Positions 37,591 through 39,113 of a DNA stretch of 39,113 nt are shown here, in pieces. A program made the position numbers and the translations under genes. The notes beneath the pieces are model-generated. The model saw only the letters and a list, made by a program, of their open reading frames with translations, had not been told where the DNA came from and ran no database searches. Source of the DNA: a virus; IMG/VR virus record IMGVR_UViG_3300042905_002279, positions 1 to 39,113 of that record; one strand, written 5' to 3'. The number at the start of each line of letters is the position of its first letter. Position 1 is the stretch's first letter.

Positions 37591-38898
37591 TACAATGAAC
37601 GGTCTTGGTTCTGACATGATGGGTCTTGGGATGCCTTCCGCGCTTGCCAATTTGGTAGGCGAAAGCATTCCGGCATCTGTTGCCGGTGTTGGCACGGCGC
37701 AATCTGGCGCCACGCCGCTAACCGGAACGATCAACCAAGTGACAACCGCGTCAGGCCAGACGGCGGTGGTGTTGCCTTCTACGCAGCCGCTTGGCACTTC
37801 GGTCAGTGTCTATGTCAGCACTGCCACAACGGCGCTGGTGTTTCCGCCTTCAGGTGGCGGTATCAACGAAGGCGCGGCGAATGCTTCCTTCAGCGTGGCG
37901 CAATCCCGTCTGGCGTCCTTTGTCCGCGTAAGCGCGACAAAGTGGCTGGTGCTGTACGGCTCATAAGCCATGTCTTACACTTGGCTTCAGCTTGGTCAGG
38001 CCGTGGCGGCGGAAATGGGGCTTGGCTCCATTCCCGCCACGGTGGCCGGCGCAAACGATGATCAAACGCGGCAGATTGGCGCGCTTGCCAATCGGTGCGG
38101 CGAGATGTTGCTGCGAATGCGCGAATGGATTGCGCTGCAAGCCGAGTGGGAAATTTCTGTCACTACGCCAATCACGCTGACGGGCGACCTGACGCTAGGA
38201 TCGGCTACGGTGACGGGCCTTGCCAGCACGGCGGGACTATTGGCCGGGCAAATGGCCGTCACAGGCGATTATCTGGTCCAAGCAACCCGTCTTGCGGCGG
38301 TGGTGGACGCGAATACCGTCACGCTCACGCAGCCCGCCACGGCCACGCTTGCGGGCGCCACGCTGGCCTTTGGGCAGGATACCTATGCGACGCCTGCGGA
38401 CTTGCTGGCGCCGATCAATCGCACGATGTGGGATCGCTCGCGGCGATGGGAATTGATTGGCCCGATGTCGCCGCAGGAAGATCAGTGGATGCGTTCGGGC
38501 ATTGTGGCGACCGGCCCGCGTAGGCGGTTTCGATTTGTCGGGCGCGGCGTCAACACGTTCCGCATCTGGCCCCCACCGACTTCGCTTGATAGTCCATCGG
38601 TTTTGTCGTTCGAATACACGTCCGCCCATTGGGCCACGGCGGCGGACGGCACGCCAAAGGACCGCTTCACGGCGGATGCTGACACGTGCGTTTTTGCCGA
38701 TGACCTGATGTTGATGGGCGTAAAATGGCTTTGGCTGCAAAGCAAGGGCATGGAATATGCCGCCTTTCGTGACGATTGGCTGCGGCAGGTGGAACAGGCC
38801 GAGGCGACCGATGGCGCCAGCCCGACGCTGAACATGGCGGGCGGAAATTGGCCGCTGCTGATCGGGCCGGGTAATGTGCCTGATACTGGGTTTGGTTC
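37569..38898. repeat. Right copy of the divergent ~1.33-kb end repeat
   Basis: Collinear with 1-1330 without gaps at about 95% identity. The flanking sequence to the right differs from that beyond 1330, so similarity stops at the end of the second gene. Taking bases 1 and 37569 as the same locus gives a closed circle of 37568 bp. Confidence 0.9.
37595..37966 (+). CDS. Small virion-associated protein, right copy
   Basis: This 123-residue homologue of the protein at 27-398 differs at about eight residues (for example Asp/Glu, Ala/Ser, Asn/Ser and Val/Leu exchanges) clustered in the first half, with the last 30 residues nearly unchanged. The gene has the same start context and the same four-base gap before the adaptor gene. 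It is directly downstream of the complete 200-residue gene. Function unknown. Confidence 0.75.
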   Translation: MNGLGSDMMGLGMPSALANLVGESIPASVAGVGTAQSGATPLTGTINQVTTASGQTAVVLPSTQPLGTSVSVYVSTATTALVFPPSGGGINEGAANASFSVAQSRLASFVRVSATKWLVLYGS

Positions 38899-38902
38899 CT
38901 AA
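37970..38902 (+). CDS. Probable head-tail adaptor/tail accessory protein, right copy
   Basis: This 310-residue protein is identical to that at 402-1334 except for two residues, although about 45 of the 933 bases differ. That excess of synonymous change shows both copies come from working genes. Description and inferred role are as for the left copy. Here the gene ends in TAA overlapping the next ATG (TAATG), whereas the left copy ends in TGA overlapping a different gene. Confidence 0.75.
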   Translation: MSYTWLQLGQAVAAEMGLGSIPATVAGANDDQTRQIGALANRCGEMLLRMREWIALQAEWEISVTTPITLTGDLTLGSATVTGLASTAGLLAGQMAVTGDYLVQATRLAAVVDANTVTLTQPATATLAGATLAFGQDTYATPADLLAPINRTMWDRSRRWELIGPMSPQEDQWMRSGIVATGPRRRFRFVGRGVNTFRIWPPPTSLDSPSVLSFEYTSAHWATAADGTPKDRFTADADTCVFADDLMLMGVKWLWLQSKGMEYAAFRDDWLRQVEQAEATDGASPTLNMAGGNWPLLIGPGNVPDTGFGS

Positions 38903-39113
38903 TGAGCGGGGCGCTGGACAGGCCGCAAGGGCTGTATGCACTGGCGCCGGCTGCCCAGCCTATGGGACAGCAAGACATGCTGGCGCGGCTATTGCGCGGC
39001 AATCCTGACCCTAGCCTGCCGGGTTATCCGGTGATGCAGTCGTCAGAAGGTCGCGGCTTTAGGCCAATACCATTTCAAGGCGAAGGCTTCCAGCGCATGG
39101 CGGCGGTGTTGCG
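38902..39113 (+). CDS. Unknown virion-region protein, truncated by the window end
   Basis: An open frame starts at 38902 and runs off the window after 70 residues: MSGALDRPQGLYALAPAAQP.. then 'QQDMLARLLRGNPD' and 'GYPVMQSSEGRGFRPIPFQG'. It is not related to the tubular tail protein that follows the left repeat. The segment LARLLRGNPD plus YPVMQ resembles LARILRGTPD plus YPVMQ in the lysis-cassette protein at 9563-9850. Probably an inserted gene between adaptor and tail tube in a related strain. Role unknown. Confidence 0.6.
   Translation, partial: MSGALDRPQGLYALAPAAQPMGQQDMLARLLRGNPDPSLPGYPVMQSSEGRGFRPIPFQGEGFQRMAAVL

Overview
This window is a GC-rich, almost gap-free genome of a tailed phage with podovirus (P22/BPP-1-like) architecture. 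The host is probably an alphaproteobacterium. The main reason is a GcrA-family regulator, a transcription factor family typical of Alphaproteobacteria, supported by an alphaproteobacterial-style GTA-type three-TM holin and TTGACA promoters. I found no integrase, reverse transcriptase, tRNA, rRNA or CRISPR array, and no phage RNA or DNA polymerase.

Layout. (1) 1-9062, rightward: two small virion genes, a tubular tail/DNA-stabilisation protein, a GNAT acetyltransferase, three probable ejection (internal virion) proteins and a tail fibre. (2) 9065-10722: lysis cassette with an XhlA-like protein, a LydA-like holin, an unknown, a GTA-type holin and an M15 endolysin. (3) 10622-16270, leftward: 14 tightly overlapping early genes, including a pentapeptide-repeat protein, a Gp157-like protein, a Sak4-type ATPase, SSB, several tiny membrane proteins and many unknowns. 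(4) 16271-16404: a divergent promoter/operator with a perfect 13-bp inverted repeat. (5) 16405-25117, rightward: a small HTH regulator, GcrA homologue, SNF2-like helicase, DNA methyltransferase, VRR-NUC nuclease, a protein with HTH and sigma-70 region 4, a prim-pol/RepA-like primase-helicase, a GGGACA iteron cluster that may be the origin, and small genes. (6) 25142-37590: terminator, terminase subunits, adhesin-like genes (LamG, Kelch-like), portal, scaffold, major capsid and decoration protein.

The window closes on itself. Bases 37569-38898 repeat bases 1-1330 without indels at about 95% identity, and most differences are synonymous. The two copies then diverge completely at a gene boundary. 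One copy continues into the tail-tube gene and the other into an unrelated gene cut by the window end. The simplest reading is a circular or circularly permuted genome of about 37.57 kb whose assembly ran into a related strain. A true tandem of two related phages is also possible.

How it fits together: the divergent operator probably sets the balance between the two early operons. The left operon supplies ssDNA handling and recombination functions. The right operon supplies DNA methylation, regulation aimed at host RNA polymerase, and replication initiation. Packaging, head, tail and lysis genes then follow in one direction around the circle.
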